This document shows, piece by piece, positions 1 through 9,989 of a stretch of DNA of 16,179 nucleotides. Each line of letters starts with the position of its first letter. Position 1 is the stretch's first letter. The notes beneath the pieces are model-generated. The model worked only from the letters and a program-made list of their open reading frames with translations, ran no database searches and was not told the origin of the DNA. This stretch comes from Poronia punctata. Its lineage: Eukaryota; Ascomycota; Sordariomycetes; Xylariales; Xylariaceae. The translations under genes and the position numbers were made by a program. The stretch lies in the NCBI GenBank assembly GCA_022579005.1, contig MU401914.1:1-16179 (forward strand). Direction: 5' to 3'.

Positions 1-250
1 TATAATAAATATAATAGCATATAATAAACTAAGCTAATAAAAGCTATAAAAAGCTTAACTTTAATATAAAAAACTATATATTTATTATTAAAAAATAGTA
101 GTTATAGTAAATAAACTAACTATTTAATAAACTTAATTATTTTATAACTTAATAAAAATTTTAAATTTCATTATAAAAAAGCAATATATATACTTTTAAA
201 GTGCTAATTCTATAATAATTAACTAATAAGTATTATGCTAACTAACTTTG
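1..250 (+). pseudogene. Element A: Ty3/gypsy integrase C-terminal end, decayed, interrupted
   Basis: Frame 3 on the plus strand reads as a gypsy integrase C-terminal region with in-frame stops. From about position 18 it runs HIIN*ANKSYKKLNFNIKNY, where ANKS-(R)-x-x-x-DF-x-(V/I)-GDY is the usual lead-in. Next comes a stretch fitting (R)PS-x-KLDYPI-x-GPFEIL-x-x, then a run ending near TNKYYAN where these proteins have the (I)-x-x-VFH motif. The usual substitutions explain the differences: N for D or G, K for E or R, F for P, stops for Q or W. The frame resumes at 9195 after removal of element B and one copy of its target duplication. It would have acted in the nucleus to insert element cDNA; it is dead now. 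The start of this element lies upstream of the window. Confidence 0.72.
246..250. repeat. Target site duplication (left), CTTTG
   Basis: CTTTG directly precedes the left LTR and recurs directly after the right LTR at 9190-9194. Five bases is the usual target duplication of gypsy-type integrases, so the pair fixes the borders of element B. Confidence 0.85.
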
Positions 251-417
251 TATTAAGCATAGGTTTACAATGTTAAGGTTAACGTATAGTTAGTGTTTAT
301 AATAATTAATTAAAGACTAAGTTTTTTTTTTAATTTTTATATAAAGGGTAGCTACTTTTATAAGCAAGCCTGCCTTGTTTATAGTTAGGCTTGCTAGCTA
401 AAAAAATGCTTTTAATA
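251..417 (-). repeat. 3' LTR of element B
   Basis: This 167-bp repeat matches 9022-9189 at about 153 of 167 positions by manual alignment. Differences are 13 transitions, one transversion and one length change in a T run. It begins TATTAAGCATAGG and ends TAATA. On the minus strand the sequence just before it (418-432) contains a short purine run (ATAAAAAAG), a weak candidate for the polypurine tract. This copy keeps more C and G at its left end, and has lost three C at its right end (GCTTTTAATA here against GCCCCTAATA). Confidence 0.9.
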
Positions 418-1000
418 AGTGCTTTTTTATAAAAAAAAAAAAAAAACTTGTTTTAAGTTATGTTTACTATTTTTAATACTATTTTTGCTTTTTTTAAAAC
501 ATTTTTTTAAACTAATTAATACTAAGTAAAGTAGCAAAGCCTAGCTATATAAAAGTAGCAAAGTTGTTAACCTAAGTTTTAAGCTTAGTAAAAAAAGCTT
601 TATTAATATAATTATTTTAAATAAAAAGTATAACTTATTTATAAATGCTTATTTTAATGTTTATAATATGCTTTTTAATAAAAGCATTTATTTTTTTGCA
701 AAAGTAAGCAATTATAATTTTTTTATTTTTTTTTAAAAGCTTTTGTTTTTAACATTATTAAGTTTAGCTTTAATCTAGCTTACTTACTACTATAGGCAAG
801 CTGCTACATTATTTATATTGTTTTTAATAGTGCTTTAAGCAATAGTTATAGTACTTTTAACCTATACTAAGTTAAAATGCTTTAAAAAAGCTAATTTTTT
901 ACTAATTATAAAGTTTAAACTATTAAAGTTATTTATAAATTAAATAGCTAGCATTATTTTATATACTAATAAATAGCTTTTTTAAGCTTTGCTTGCTTTA
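418..1000. other. AT-rich spacer inside element B, no gene seen
   Basis: This stretch between the 3' LTR and the extra decayed ORF holds a long A run (429-446), many short T runs and scattered AGCT-type words. I see no frame with sustained coding character on either strand. It is probably the 3' untranslated part of element B. Confidence 0.5.
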
Positions 1001-1790
1001 ATAGCTTTAAAAGCTTACTAAATATGTTTTTTTATAGCTTAAATATATAAGTTATTAGTAAAGCTTTTATTTTTTTTATTATATTTAGCGTAAATTTTAT
1101 TAATTTTATAAGTAACCTTAGTAAATAAAAAGTTATTTTTATTAATTTTTATAGCAGCTTATTTTATTACTTTTATTTTATTAGTATTTTTATTAAGTTT
1201 AAAGTTAATAACTTTTTTAAAAGCATTGTTTTTATTTTTTATTTAAATAATTAAAGCTAGCTTTTTTTTAATTTTAATACGTAAGTATTTACGTATTTTT
1301 TTAACCTTAATAACTTATTTGCTTTTATTAACAATTTAACTACTAAAATTAATAACTTTAACTTACTTACTATTATTGCTTTACTTAATAAGTTTTTTTT
1401 AACGTTTAAAAAGCAAGGTAGCAGTTTTATTATAATTAATAACGCTAACATTTTTATTAGCTTTAACTTTTAAAGTAGTAAGGCAACTTATAAGCTTATT
1501 ATTTTTTATAATAAAGTTAACGCTATTATTATGCGCATTATTATTTATAACGTTACTATTATTAACAAATATAATAATATTAAATTTTTTAGCATTTTTA
1601 CTATAAATATAAATATTAATTATAAAGCTTTTGCTAGCTAGCTTATAGTTTTAAACTTTAAGTTTAATTATAGCTTTTTTAGCAAGCTTTTTAATTTTTT
1701 TTTAATTTTAATTATTTTTATTTTTATTTTAATTATTTTACTTATTTATATTATTAGTAAGCTTTTTTTTAAAAAACATATATATTTATA
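1000..1790 (-). pseudogene. Element B: decayed ORF of unknown function, 3' of pol
   Basis: One minus-strand frame stays coherent for over 200 codons, with few stops that are mostly consistent with former Q or W codons. Around 1564-1596 it reads NAKKFNIIIFV, followed by a run with no stop for about 60 codons that is rich in N and K (residues that D, G and E decay into), including HNNSVNFI and KLISCLTTLKVKANK. Downstream (about 1010-1260) it stays charged, for example KVTYKINKIYAKYNKK. The ancestral protein was probably acidic. I do not recognise the family. An RNase H-like fold was considered because of the hydrophobic strand followed by VNNSN, but the later acidic motif is not clear. Its position between chromodomain and 3' LTR, on the same strand, suggests an accessory ORF of the element. 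The ends are approximate. Confidence 0.5.
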
Positions 1791-2084
1791 TACTTTTTAT
1801 TTTTATTTAATATAATATAAATAATATTAAGCTTATTTTATAAGTAGCTAAGCATAGCTAAGTAATATAAAAAATAAGCAGCTATAACTTAAGCTAGGTA
1901 TAAAGTAATAAGTTTATTATTTAAAATAGCATTTAAGTAGTTATATTTAATAAAATATAAGCTTTTATTAACTATAGCCTAGTAGCTATATAGCTATATA
2001 CTATAATTAAATAAAGTTAACAACTTATATTATCAAAGTTAACTTAAAAAAAAACAGCATAATTACTAAGTAACAAATTTTAAA

Positions 2085-2260
2085 TATATAAAAAAAAAGG
2101 TAAAAAAGAAAAAAAGGTAAAATAAAAATTTTTTAATATAGAAAAAATTCTTTTAGATTAAAAAAATTAATTAATTAATTAATTAATTAAATCCCTTTTT
2201 TTTTTTTTTTTGTTTTTTTTTATTGTTGTTTTTAATAGTTAGGACAACTGTTTTTTAGTA
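2085..2260. repeat. Low-complexity tract with TTAA repeats and T run
   Basis: A purine-rich stretch (about 2090-2120) is followed by tandem TTAA units (about 2166-2190) and a long T run after ATCCC (about 2190-2221). GA, TC and CC dinucleotides, almost absent elsewhere, are present here, so the tract has escaped much of the transition mutation or arrived later. Read on the minus strand the A run ending AAAGGGAT resembles a polypurine tract, but no LTR start was found next to it. Confidence 0.55.
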
Positions 2261-2414
2261 ACTAATAAGCCTAGTTACTGCCCTTTAGTTTATTTAAGCA
2301 ATTAATATATTATTTTATTATTTTTATAGCTACTTATAATATGTTTAGTATTTATTTTATTAAGCTTTCTTTATTTTTTCTATAAAAAAGGTTATATTTA
2401 TAAATTTCTTTTTA

Positions 2415-2849
2415 ATTTATAAGGTTATTAGCTTTATATTTAGCAACTAAGTTTAGTACAATTAAGCATAGCTTTGCTACGTTAATAGTTTAGTTATACT
2501 TATTATTTTACTTATATTATTTTATAATATACTTAATAATTAGTTGTTTGCTAATAAACTTTATACATTGCTAAGTTATTTTTTTTACTTTTTAATAATT
2601 TTTTGCGCTATTTATAGCAACTAGTTTTAATAAAGTAACTTTTTTTATAAATAAGTTTTTTTTTTACTATAGCTTATAAAGCTATATAATTAATATAATT
2701 AAGTAAACTTTTTATATAGTAAAAAAATTAAGCTAATATGCTAACAAGCTAACTTTTTTAATTATTTTAAATAAGCTTGCATAAGTAAGCAACTATTTTT
2801 ATTTAAGTTGCCTTAGTAAATAATATTTTTTATAAAGCTATAAATATAC
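2415..2849 (-). pseudogene. Element B: integrase C-terminus and chromodomain ghost
   Basis: Read from 2849 downward, the frame gives VYL*LYKKYYL, then LFKIIKKVSLLAY*LNFF and KVY. This fits the gypsy integrase C-terminal pattern VYL-x-LHKGY...GPFKI(I/L)EKVG-x-LAYRL-x-LPP...(V/I)HPVF. Near 2600 it continues NY*KVKKIT*QCIKF and KQLIIKYIIK*, fitting the start of a chromodomain (W-EVE-x-I...KYLVKWKG), and ends near 2415 with LNLVAKYKA where chromodomains have an ELV-x-x-YE helix. In chromoviruses this domain binds modified histone tails and steers insertion. The length of both parts is normal. Frame is kept through the whole stretch; only stops from Q, W or R break it. Confidence 0.85.
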
Positions 2850-3189
2850 TGTTTTGTTTTTAAACTTTATTAAAATATGCTTATTATTATATTTATATTT
2901 AGCTATTATGCTAGCAACGTTAACTAAATGCTTTACTTTTTAAGTATGCTTTGCTTATAATACTTTTAAAGCTTTTTTATTAATAGCTATGTTTTGCTTT
3001 TTATTTAGCATATTAACTATTATATATAGCTAAAAGCTAAAAACTAGCTTGTTTAGCAATTTGCTAATAATAATTATTAAAGTATTATTAAAGTAATATT
3101 ATAGCGCTAGCAAAATTTTTATTTATAAAATATTAAAGTTAGTTAATAAGTAGTACTAAATTATAATCTTAATAACTTAGTTTTTTTTT

Positions 3190-3580
3190 TTAAACGCTTT
3201 ATTTGTTTAAAAGTAATAAGTTATTAATAAAAAACATATAACTTTAAAAATATTATAATTTTTTTTTTAAATATTGCTTATAAACTTTAAATCTTTATTA
3301 CTTATAACTTTAATAAGCAGTTTTTAATTATATAATAGCAGCATTTTTAATAGCATCTTTGCTTATTTTTTTGCTTTATATATTAAATGCTTTAAAATTA
3401 ATAATATTTTTTTACTTTTTTTATATATAATTATAACTAATATATTAAACGTTATATACTTTAATAAACTTTAAAATAAGTTTTTTGCTTATACTAGTAG
3501 CATATTTATTATAAAGTTTATAGTAATTATATAATAAAAAATAATAAGCTTTTTAATTAGTATAAGCTTATTAAGTAGTA
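3190..3580 (-). pseudogene. Element B: integrase catalytic core ghost
   Basis: From about 3560 downward the minus strand gives IIFYYIITINFIINM (the DFI-x-x-(M/L)P region holding the first catalytic Asp, here N), then ILVIIIYKKSKKILLIL (the (V/L)-x-(D/C)-(R/K)-F(S/T)K strand) and VISNKDLKFISNI* (the ISDRD-x-KF-x-S-x-(F/L)W motif holding the second Asp, at 3268-3300). After a one-base shift at a T run it gives TYYF*TNKAFK near 3200, matching the YHPQTDG-x-SE motif. Order and spacing fit a Ty3/gypsy rve-type integrase. This is the strongest protein match in element B. Confidence 0.87.
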
Positions 3581-4925
3581 ACTATTAATTAATTTAGTGC
3601 TGCTAATATACTATATAATGCTTAATAAATAACTTAGCTTTTTTTTTTTTTTTAGTAATATAAATACTTTTAAAGTTATTAATTATATATTAAATGCTAA
3701 AGTAGTACTTTTTATTATAAACAAGCTTTAAAGCATTTTTAATATATAACTATAAAAAGTATAGGTTTTTTTACTTATTAATATAAATATAATATAGCAG
3801 CTTATTTTTAATTATAAATAAAAAAGTAACTTTGTTTTAGTACTAAACTAGTTAAGTTAAGCAAGCTTTTTTTAGGTTTACAGCTTTTTTTTTATGCTTA
3901 ATTACTATTTTTATTATTTTGTTATATTTAAGGTTTATTTTATATTTTTTAATAATTTTTACTTTAAAAATGTTATTAAAAACTAGTATAGCTATAGCTT
4001 TATTAGCTTTTATATTAAACGTATTAGCTATATATGCTTAACTAGCTATATTATTTTAAATATTATTTAGTATGCTTAACTAGTTTGCTTTTATATAGCA
4101 TTGTTTTTTAAGCTTTTAAAGTAGTTATAATAAAGCGTTTAGTATAACGTTTAGCGTTTTAAAAATATAGTAAATTTTTAGCAAAAATTAAAATAAGTAA
4201 TTTATAGCGTTTATAAGCTTTAAGTTTGCTTTATTTAAGTTTATTATTTATAGTAATATATATATAATAATGTTTTTAGTTACTATATAGTTTATAAATA
4301 TATTAACAAAATTATAGCTAAACTAAATTATTTTTTTAAACTTTTTATAACTTTATATAAGCGCTGCTATTTTTGCTTTAGTTAACTTATACTTTTTTTT
4401 AACTAAGCTAGTTAACTTTAATAAAAAAATAATTAGCTTAACTTATAATATTAATATATTTTTATTAAAAATAAAAACTTTGTTTTATTTGTTTTTTAGC
4501 TAAAAAGCTATAAGCTTAAATACTTTTTTATATATATTAACTTTTAAAAAAAGCAGCTTGTTTAAATAATAATAGTATATAATGTATTATATATATAAAT
4601 GCTGCTATATTTTATTTTAATTATTAACTTTTTTTTAAGTTAGCTAAAATATAATTTTTGCTACGCGTGCTTGTTTTACTACCTTTGCTATTTTTATAAG
4701 CAAGCTTTTTTTTTTTAGCTTTTTATATTTAGTGCTGTTTTTAAAGCTATAGCGCTTTAATTTTATAATTAAACTAAGCAATACTTTTATATAACTAATT
4801 AGCTATTTTAATATATATTTTTAGCGCTTTTAGTATATTTAGCATTTTTAGCTTTTAAAACTTTTTAATTTAATTATTTATATATAATATTTTATTATTA
4901 TTAATATTATATTTTAAAAAGTAAA

Positions 4926-5072
4926 CTAATAAAAAGCTATAAATAACTTTATAGCCCTAATATATACTTTTACTTTATTAAAAATATTAAGTATAATATT
5001 AAAGTATTTTAAATACTTTTTTATTATACTACTAAAAATAATTATATTATTAATATAAGCATAAACAAAGTT
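4926..5072 (-). pseudogene. Element B: reverse transcriptase active-site ghost
   Basis: The minus strand from about 5072 reads FVYAYINNIIIFSS, with YINN (5046-5057) where gypsy reverse transcriptases carry Y(V/L)DD, followed by IIIFSS as in (I/L)VIFS. It continues IIKKYLKYFNIILNIF, where EEHL-x-H(L/F)-x-x-V-x-x-(L/F) is usual. Catalytic Asp codons have become Asn codons through G to A change. The frame is open across this segment apart from its end near 4926. The N-terminal RT motifs toward 5700 were not resolved. Confidence 0.8.
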
Positions 5073-5699
5073 TTTATATATAAAAAATAAATAATTTATA
5101 AACCTTTATATATAAGCTAGCGCGTTTTAAAAACTTATAAGCGCTATATTTAACTATTTTAACCTTTTTAAGCTAATAATTACTATATAGTTATAATATT
5201 TATTATATACTAAAAGCTAAAAAAAAAACTAAATATATTTAATAATATAAAATATTGTTTACTTACTATATTTTTTATTATATTATTTTAGCTAAGTAAT
5301 AAGTAAATATTTAAAATTATAATTTTATTAAAAAAGCAAAGGTTAACTACTAGCTTGCTTTTTATAACGCTATTAATAGTTTTTTATACTATAAAAACTA
5401 GGCAAGCTATTAATATTAAGTTATTTATAAACGTTAATTTGCTTTAAATATATATTTTATTATACTTTTTATTAAAAAACTTTTAAGTTTTTAGCTTTAG
5501 CAAGTATAGTTATACTATTTATAATTAGTTTTATTATTTATTAACTAAATTAACTTATATTTTTTATTTTTTAAGTATAAAAACTACTTTTTTATTATAA
5601 AAAACATTATATTTATTTAAAACTTTTTTAACTTTTTTTGCTATGCTAGCGTTATTTATTATAATTACTATGCTATTTTTAAATTTTATTATATTAACT

Positions 5700-8150
5700 T
5701 TTTATAGCTTAAATATACTATATAATAAAGTAGTTTAGCATAGTACTTTTAGCTAAAGCTTATTTTACTTTTAGTTATTACTTAGCTTTTAGTTATAGCT
5801 ATTAAAAAAGTAAGCTACTATATTATTTTATTTAGCTTAAATTATACTATTTTTTTAAAAGCTTTTTACTTAATTTTAATTAGTAAGTTATACTTGCTTT
5901 TTACTAACATATTTTTAAATACTACTAAAGCGCTTATTTACTTTAATATTTATTAGCTATATATATAAGTTTTAAATTATAACTTTTTTTAAGCTATACT
6001 TATTAACTATTATATTATACGTTGCTATATAATAGCTATAAAAGTAATATAGCTTTATAGCTATATTATTTTTATTTACTAAGCAAAGTAAATTAATATA
6101 AAAAATATTTATAAATACTATAATTATAGCTAAAATGCTAACATAGTACGCTAAAGTTATTTTTTATAAATTTTATACTATTAGCAGCTTAAATTTTATT
6201 TGCTTTATAACTTTTAAATTATAAGCTAATTAAAAAATATATGTTTATTTTATAAAGTTAATTTTAATATTATAGTTTAGTATAAAATTTGTTTTAATAA
6301 GCAGTTTTAGTTTTAAATTTATAATAATATTTATAGTTATAGTAAAATAGCTAAACATGTTAACTTTTTTAACTAGTTTTAGCACATAAAAGTTAAATAT
6401 AATTTATTATAAGATTATAGTTTTTAATACAACTTTATATACTTATTTAAGCGCAATTGCTTTATATATAAGGTTTTTTATAAAACTTTTTACTTATTTT
6501 TTATTTACTAAAAAATATAAGTATTTTATATTAAAGTAAATATTATAAATAGCAACGTTAATGTTTATTTAAATAAAAAGCTAAAAGTATATTGTTTTTT
6601 ACTATATTAGCTTATTACTACTAAGCTATAAGTTTGCTTTAATAACTTATTTTGCTTTAATATAAAAGTTATTTTAAACTATATTAAAAATAAAAAGCAT
6701 AAAAAAAGCAAAGTTAACTTTTACTATTGCTTAGTTAAACTTAATATACTATTAATAAAGCTACTATTTATACTTATACTTTTATATTTTGCTAATAAAA
6801 GTAACTTTATATTTTTTATAAGTTATATATATATATTATAGTTACTATTTTAATTATTATTATATTTTATATATTTATTATTATTATTATAAATAAAGTA
6901 TATATTATAAGCAGCATTAAGTATAGTACTTTTAATAGCTATATAAGCTTTTATACTTATTTTCTTATTACTTTTACTAAAGTAAACATATTTATTAGCA
7001 GCTAAAGCTTTTGCTTTATTGCTAATATTTAGCTTGCTATTTAGTACTATAGCTTTATTTAAATAGCTATATATATTATTATTATTTTACTATTATTAAC
7101 TAAAACGTTTATATTAAATTTATTATTATAGCTTATTATTATATAACTTACTTTAGCAGCGCTAAAAACGTTATTTTTTTAGCTTTTATTAGTAATTTGC
7201 TTACTTTAACATATATTACTATTAGCCTTTTTTATATAGTATACTTTAGCGCTTATTTTTACTTTAGCAATAATATAGCAATTATAACTATTATTATTAT
7301 TATTTACTAAATTAAAATTAATAATAAGCTAGCTATTATTTATAGCTTTAGTTTTGTTAATATTTTTTTATTACTTAATATACTTTATTACTATTACTAT
7401 TGTTTTTTTTGCTATAGTATTTAATTAGTTTATTATACTTTTATTTTTTTTATTATAGCTTTTTTATTAAAGCTTTTTGCTTTTTATTTAAAATATTTAA
7501 GTATACTAATATTTTTTTTGTTTTAAGCGCTAAAATTAGCTTTTATAGCTTAGCTAGCAATAAGTTTTATAACTTATTAAAAAGCTATACGTTTTAAGTA
7601 TTGCTTTATATATATATATACTTAAAAAGCTTTATTATATATATTTTAACTAGCTGCTTTTTTATAATATTATTAAAAGTATACTTATAAGTATTAAACT
7701 AAGCAGTAGCTTTAATAAGCTATAGTTTAAACTTTTATATAATAGTAGCAATAAACGTATTTAATATAATATAATATTAGTAGTAATTTTTATTTAAAAG
7801 CTATTAAAACTATTATACTAAAGTGTTTTTTTTTAACAAAGTTTACTTATTATTAGCTATAACGTTAGCTTTAACTTAATTATTAGCTTAATTTTATACT
7901 TTTTATATTTATAAATAAAAATTAGTATATATAGTATATTTACTATTATAAAAAATAGTATAGCTATTTAATTTATTAGTAAAAGTATTAAGCTAAAAAA
8001 AACTAATATTTATTACTTTTAGCTAATAAAACGTTAATATAGTTAAAATAATATTTAATATAAGCGTTACTAAGTATAGCTATAATTTTTGCTTAACTTT
8101 TATTAATTATATACGCTTTTTAAAGTTATTAACTATAACTATAAACTATT
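5700..8150 (-). other. Element B: unresolved RT/protease/gag interior
   Basis: This AT-rich stretch lies between the readable RT motif and the gag-like segment. By position it should hold the RT N-terminus, protease and the C-terminal part of gag. I could not read a specific motif on the minus strand. Parts such as 6841-6900 and 7075-7140 are almost pure TTA/ATT simple sequence. Confidence 0.45.
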
Positions 8151-8391
8151 TTATAAAAGCAGCAAAGTTAGCGCTATAGCTTTATACGTTATTATATAAA
8201 ACGTTTTTACTTTTTAATTTTAATACTTTTAATTTAAACGTTATATTTTTTATATTTTATAGCATAGTTATTATAATTATTAGCAATTATAAATTTTTTA
8301 AAAGCGCGCTTTTAAGCTTGTTTAGCTATTTTTGTTTAATATATTTATTAAGCTTGCTATTTTTTAAAAAAATTGTTGCATATTTAGTAAT
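8150..8391 (-). pseudogene. Element B: possible gag remnant
   Basis: The minus strand from 8391 reads KYATIFLKNSKLNKYIK then LNKLKSALLKNL*LLIIII. This resembles gypsy capsid, where an F-x-x-GL-x-x-x-(L/V)+ helix follows a helix containing Y or F and aromatic residues. After a one-base shift near 8260 it reads YKI*KI*RLN*KY, fitting the following helix ending in (Q)RLD-(W/N)-R. Its place near the 5' LTR end is right for gag, which forms the particle that packages element RNA. No zinc knuckle was found. The match is weaker than those in pol. Confidence 0.5.
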
Positions 8392-9021
8392 AGTTTTATA
8401 TAATATAATAAAAAAAATAATTATTAACTATTTACTATTTTAAGTAGTTTTTTATAGTAAGCTTAAGTAGCTAGACTATATATAAAATACTACTAGCTAT
8501 TAATATATTAAGCTAAGCAATATATTTAATAAAATTAATAGTAAGCTTGCTTTTTTTAGCTATATATAATTTTTTTAAGTATATAATAGTAAACTACTAA
8601 ATTTACTTAGCTTTTTTAATAAAGTTAATATTTATTTAAGCTTATAAAAAAACTAAATATATTATATATTATTAAATATACCAAAGTAAGCAGTTTATAA
8701 TATATTATTTTTAAAAATATTGTTTGCTAATAGGTTATAGCGTTAATTTAGTTATTAAACAAAGCAATTAGTTAAACTTATATAAAAAAATTATTATATT
8801 TTACTTAATAGCAAACAATATTAACGTTTTAATAGCTAGTTAAAACAACAATTGCTTATACATTTTAAAGCAGTAGTTTAAGTGTACTAATAAGTATAAA
8901 AGTATACTTTTTTTTTTATAATTAACTATTATATTAAGCAGCAATTTAGTTATTTTTACTGCTTAGTATGCTATATTTCCTTTAGCTAACTAGTTTTTAA
9001 ACTTAAATAGTAAGCATTACT
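8392..9021. other. Element B: 5' leader and gag start region, unresolved
   Basis: Between the gag-like segment and the 5' LTR. On the minus strand the bases next to the LTR (9021 down to 9002, AGTAATGCTTACTATTTAAG) are where a tRNA primer-binding site should be. A TGG start would now read TAA or TAG, so the tRNA cannot be named. No coding frame was recognised. Confidence 0.45.
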
Positions 9022-9189
9022 TATTAAGCATAGGTTTATAATATTAAAGTTAATATATAGTTAGTGTTTATAATAATTAATTAAAAACTAAGTTTTTTTT
9101 TTTAATCTATATATAAAAAGTAGCTACTTTTATAAGCAAGCTTGCCTTGTTTATAGTTAGGCTTGCTAGCTAAAAAAATGCCCCTAATA
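9022..9189 (-). repeat. 5' LTR of element B
   Basis: This 168-bp copy of the repeat at 251-417 starts TATTAAGCATAGG and ends CCCCTAATA. It has lost nine C or G positions that the other copy retains and keeps four that the other has lost. On the minus strand it is upstream of gag and would have carried the promoter. The promoter itself cannot be recognised in AT-rich decayed DNA. Confidence 0.9.
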
Positions 9190-9194
9190 CTTTG
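9190..9194. repeat. Target site duplication (right), CTTTG
   Basis: This CTTTG directly follows the right LTR and is identical to 246-250. Removing element B and one copy joins the two halves of element A in frame. Confidence 0.85.
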
Positions 9195-9560
9195 TAAATA
9201 TTTAAATAACTTTTTATTAAAATAAAAATTTAAAAATTTTAATAAAAAAGCTATAAAGCTAATAAGTAAAAAAAAGTTTATAGTTAAAAAAATATAAACG
9301 TTAAAGCTATATTATAATAAACTATAATATAAAGTTAATTAAAAAGGTTAAAATATTAATAATAAATAGTATTTAGCTAAAAACTTTAAAAATAGCGCAA
9401 AATTACTAAAGAAATTTTATAAATAATATTTTAAAGCAGCAAGACTTTTAATTTAATTAGCTAAATAGCTATAAGCAGTAAAAAAAAATAAGTTTAATAA
9501 ACTTTATAAAGACAATAATAAAGCAATAATAAGTATATTATAGAAAATATAATAAAAAAA
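9195..9560 (+). pseudogene. Element A: linker and chromodomain end of pol, decayed
   Basis: This continues the frame of positions 1-250 after the insertion of B. It starts KYLNNFLLK*KF, where fungal gypsy elements have a (D/N)-x-PLPGQ linker after the VFH motif. It then reads SKKKFIVKKI* (ghost of GE-x-E(F/W)-x-VE-x-I), L*YKVN*KG* (V-x-W-x-GY) and *YLAKNFKNSAKLLKKFY (WYPA-x-NFK-(N/G)SP-x-x-L-x-x-FH), followed by a Pro-poor tail with NKLYKDNNKA. This is the C-terminal chromodomain type common in fungal gypsy pol. The stop is near 9555-9570, uncertain because the frame is full of mutated codons. Splitting by B lies between the integrase end and the chromodomain. Confidence 0.75.
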
Positions 9561-9599
9561 TGCATAGTAAGACATAATAGTTAAATATGCTTTAAAACA

Positions 9600-9875
9600 A
9601 GTTATTTTTTTTAAAAAAAAAAAGTAGTTATAAATTAGTTAAATAGCAATATAGCTAATTAAGTAGCTTATAGCTATTATTTTTTTTAACTATAAATATT
9701 AAGGCCTATATTTATAAATAGCTGCAGCTTTACTATAACGTGCGCATATAAGTTTGCACACTTTACAAGATTTTAAAGGCTTTTTTTTCTTTTTTTCTTT
9801 ACTTTAAGATTTTTATTAATAAATTAAGTTACCTTTAAGAGCCTTGCTTTTTTTATAACCTAATTATAATAATAA
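9600..9875 (+). repeat. Long inverted repeat, left arm
   Basis: This arm matches the reverse complement of 15216-15490 over about 275 bp at roughly three quarters identity by eye, with small gaps. Good anchors are AAGTAGCTTATAGCTATTAT (9661-9680), ATAAGTTTGCA, TTTTAAAGGC, AATAAATTAAGTTACCTTTA and TTTATAACCTAATTATAATA. Homology may reach outward to about 9575. It directly follows the end of element A's pol, so it may be A's 3' LTR; an A run then TAGTTATAAA at 9611-9630 could mark a polypurine tract and LTR start. Otherwise the arms may be long terminal inverted repeats of a DNA transposon. Confidence 0.8.
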
Positions 9876-9989
9876 AGCTTAAAAAATATAAAGTTTTTAA
9901 ATGCTTTTTAATAATAAAACTATTTAAAAAAATTATTAAGGCGCTTAAAAATAAATATAAGCACTAGTTTAATATTTTTTGTTTAAACT

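Larger units (their letters stand above)
2415..6500 (-). pseudogene. Element B pol polyprotein remnant (RT, integrase, chromodomain)
   Basis: This is the decayed pol of the minus-strand gypsy element. Three anchors appear in the expected order on the same strand: the RT active-site region near 4926-5072, the integrase catalytic core near 3190-3580, and the integrase C-terminal and chromodomain region at 2415-2849. RNase H should lie about 3900-4900 and protease with the RT N-terminus above 5100, but I could not read those confidently. The polyprotein would have reverse transcribed and integrated the element. Stops and at least one frameshift (near 3200, at a T run) break it many times. The upper limit of 6500 is inferred from the usual distance between RT and protease. 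Confidence 0.75.
251..9189 (-). mobile_element. Element B: full-length RIP-degraded Ty3/gypsy chromovirus
   Basis: An 8,939-bp LTR retrotransposon lies on the minus strand. It is bounded by direct repeats at 251-417 and 9022-9189 with short inverted ends TATTA...TAATA, as expected when ancestral TGTTA...TAACA ends lose G and C. It is flanked by the 5-bp duplication CTTTG. The internal order on the minus strand is possible gag, reverse transcriptase, integrase, chromodomain, then an extra decayed ORF. This RT-integrase-chromodomain order is that of Ty3/gypsy chromoviruses, which insert cDNA using an integrase whose chromodomain often targets heterochromatin. No frame is intact, so it could move only with proteins from another copy, if at all. 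LTR length is near the short end for the group. It interrupts element A. Confidence 0.9.

Noticed and set aside
1257..1451. A 64-codon minus-strand ORF starting with ATG, the longest open frame of the window.
   Set aside because: Its Leu/Ile/Lys-rich product has no motif, and it is out of frame with the longer coherent decayed ORF covering the same bases (about 1000-1790). It is most likely a shadow frame.
2190..2221. The minus-strand A run ending in GGGAT taken as the polypurine tract bordering the 3' LTR of B.
   Set aside because: The LTR pair with target duplications lies at 251-417 and 9022-9189, far from here, and no copy of sequence next to 2190 was found near 9000.
6841..7140. TTA/ATT runs considered as a microsatellite array or CRISPR-like repeat.
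   Set aside because: The units are irregular, with no fixed period or spacers; simple AT-rich low complexity inside element B suffices.
9541..9600. Continuation of the inverted repeat outward beyond 9575 and 15510.
   Set aside because: Only short AT-rich words match there, no better than expected by chance, so the arms were cut at the last clear anchor.
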